Shown here piece after piece: positions 6,285-6,785 of a stretch of 6,785 nucleotides of DNA. The DNA comes from Gammaproteobacteria bacterium (lineage in GTDB: Bacteria; Pseudomonadota; Gammaproteobacteria; JAJDOJ01). The stretch lies in contig JALVEU010000369.1 of NCBI GenBank assembly GCA_027030565.1, positions 1 to 6,785 on the forward strand. The letters are read 5' to 3'. The notes beneath the pieces are model-generated. The model searched no databases. It was not told where the DNA came from and worked only from the letters and a program-made list of their open reading frames with translations. Both the position numbers and the translations under genes were made by a program. Numbering within the stretch: position 1 is the stretch's first letter; every line of letters starts with the position of its first letter.

Positions 6285-6785
6285 GCCCGGCGCTGAACGT
6301 GCCGGATCCGTACGCCGGCCGGGCACCGGCGCACGGCCCGAGCGTATCCAGAAGCTCCTCGCGCGTGCGGGTCTCGGCTCCAGACGTGAAATCGAGGCCT
6401 GGATTCGCCATGGTCAGGTCAAGATCAACGACCGGGTGGCGGGCCTCGGCGACCGGGCCACGCCCGCTGACAAGATTGCCGTTCGCGGTCGTGTGGTGCA
6501 TCTGGCGCGGCGCCCCCGGCGGCCGCGCGTGATCGCCTATCACAAGCCGGTGGGCGAGGTGACCACGCGCCGCGACCCCGAGGGCCGACCCGTGGTCTTC
6601 GAGCGGCTGCCGAAGCTGCGCGGAGAGCGCTGGGTGGCCGTGGGCCGGCTGGACCTCAACACCGAAGGTCTGCTGCTGTTCACCACCGACGGCGCATTGG
6701 CGCACGCGCTCATGCATCCCTCCAGGGGGCTGGAGCGAGAGTATGCGGTGCGCGTGTTCGGGGTGCTGTCCGACGAGGCGGTGGA
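6268..6785 (+). CDS. rluB: 23S rRNA pseudouridine synthase RluB, N-terminal part (cut by window edge)
   Basis: The reading frame runs without a stop to the right edge, giving 172 complete codons. It belongs to the RsuA/RluB family, which converts a single uridine in rRNA to pseudouridine; E. coli RluB modifies 23S U2605. A basic, Arg/Pro/Gly-rich leader (1-23) precedes an S4 RNA-binding domain (about 24-75, with RIQKLLARAGLGSRR). The catalytic domain follows, with YHKPVGEVTT (about 90) and the active-site motif GRLDLNTEGLLLFTTDG, whose catalytic Asp is residue 129. The downstream HPSRGLEREYAVRVFG stretch is close to recalled E. coli RluB, and position behind scpAB is the conserved place for rluB. 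That favours RluB over RsuA, RluE or RluF. ATG 6268 overlaps scpB by 17 bases and is the first in-frame start with a plausible ribosome binding site. The leader may be an extension specific to this lineage. Confidence 0.92.
   Translation, partial: MPRGPRPGAERAGSVRRPGTGARPERIQKLLARAGLGSRREIEAWIRHGQVKINDRVAGLGDRATPADKIAVRGRVVHLARRPRRPRVIAYHKPVGEVTTRRDPEGRPVVFERLPKLRGERWVAVGRLDLNTEGLLLFTTDGALAHALMHPSRGLEREYAVRVFGVLSDEAV

Noticed and set aside
1..6785. Mobile element, phage defence, CRISPR or other undescribed accessory system
   Set aside because: No transposase, integrase, terminal repeats, repeat arrays or composition shifts were seen. All genes belong to known families in a compact housekeeping arrangement.

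Overview
The window is a densely packed, GC-rich stretch of bacterial chromosome with seven protein-coding genes, all on the + strand. Protein motifs and gene content point to a gammaproteobacterium. The order yciO, M50 protease, trpS, scpA, scpB, rluB resembles that of high-GC members such as the Chromatiales, but this placement is inferred from recalled gene order, not from a database search. I see no tRNA, rRNA, CRISPR array, insertion sequence or phage gene. Apart from a 50-base gap, the 13 bases before trpS and the ambiguous first 72 bases, nothing lies between genes.

Region 1 (about 73-2340) is a large soluble c-di-GMP signalling protein with a helical N-terminus, two PAS sensor domains, a GGDEF diguanylate cyclase with an intact inhibitory site, and an EAL phosphodiesterase with its catalytic residues in place. 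The frame is open to the left window edge, so its exact start is uncertain.

Region 2 (2341-2390) is the only real intergenic gap. It carries a good -10 hexamer only nine bases before the next ATG, with no ribosome binding site, so the downstream mRNA may be leaderless or nearly so.

Region 3 (2391 to the right edge) looks like one operon: yciO (TsaC/YrdC-fold protein), a short membrane-embedded site-2-type metalloprotease, trpS (tryptophanyl-tRNA synthetase), scpA and scpB (kleisin and winged-helix partners of the SMC condensin), and rluB (23S rRNA pseudouridine synthase, cut by the window edge). Four of its five junctions overlap by 4 to 17 bases and the fifth is a 13-base gap with a Shine-Dalgarno sequence, so translational coupling is likely. 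The genes join translation (TrpRS, rRNA modification, a relative of the tRNA t6A enzyme) with chromosome segregation (ScpAB). The most notable detail is a four-cysteine pattern in the C-terminal part of TrpRS, nearly matching the [4Fe-4S]-binding motif of the Thermotoga enzyme, together with a charged insertion of roughly 55 residues before the KMSKS loop.

I found no evidence of a previously undescribed multi-gene system here. This is mostly a conserved housekeeping cluster behind a c-di-GMP regulator.
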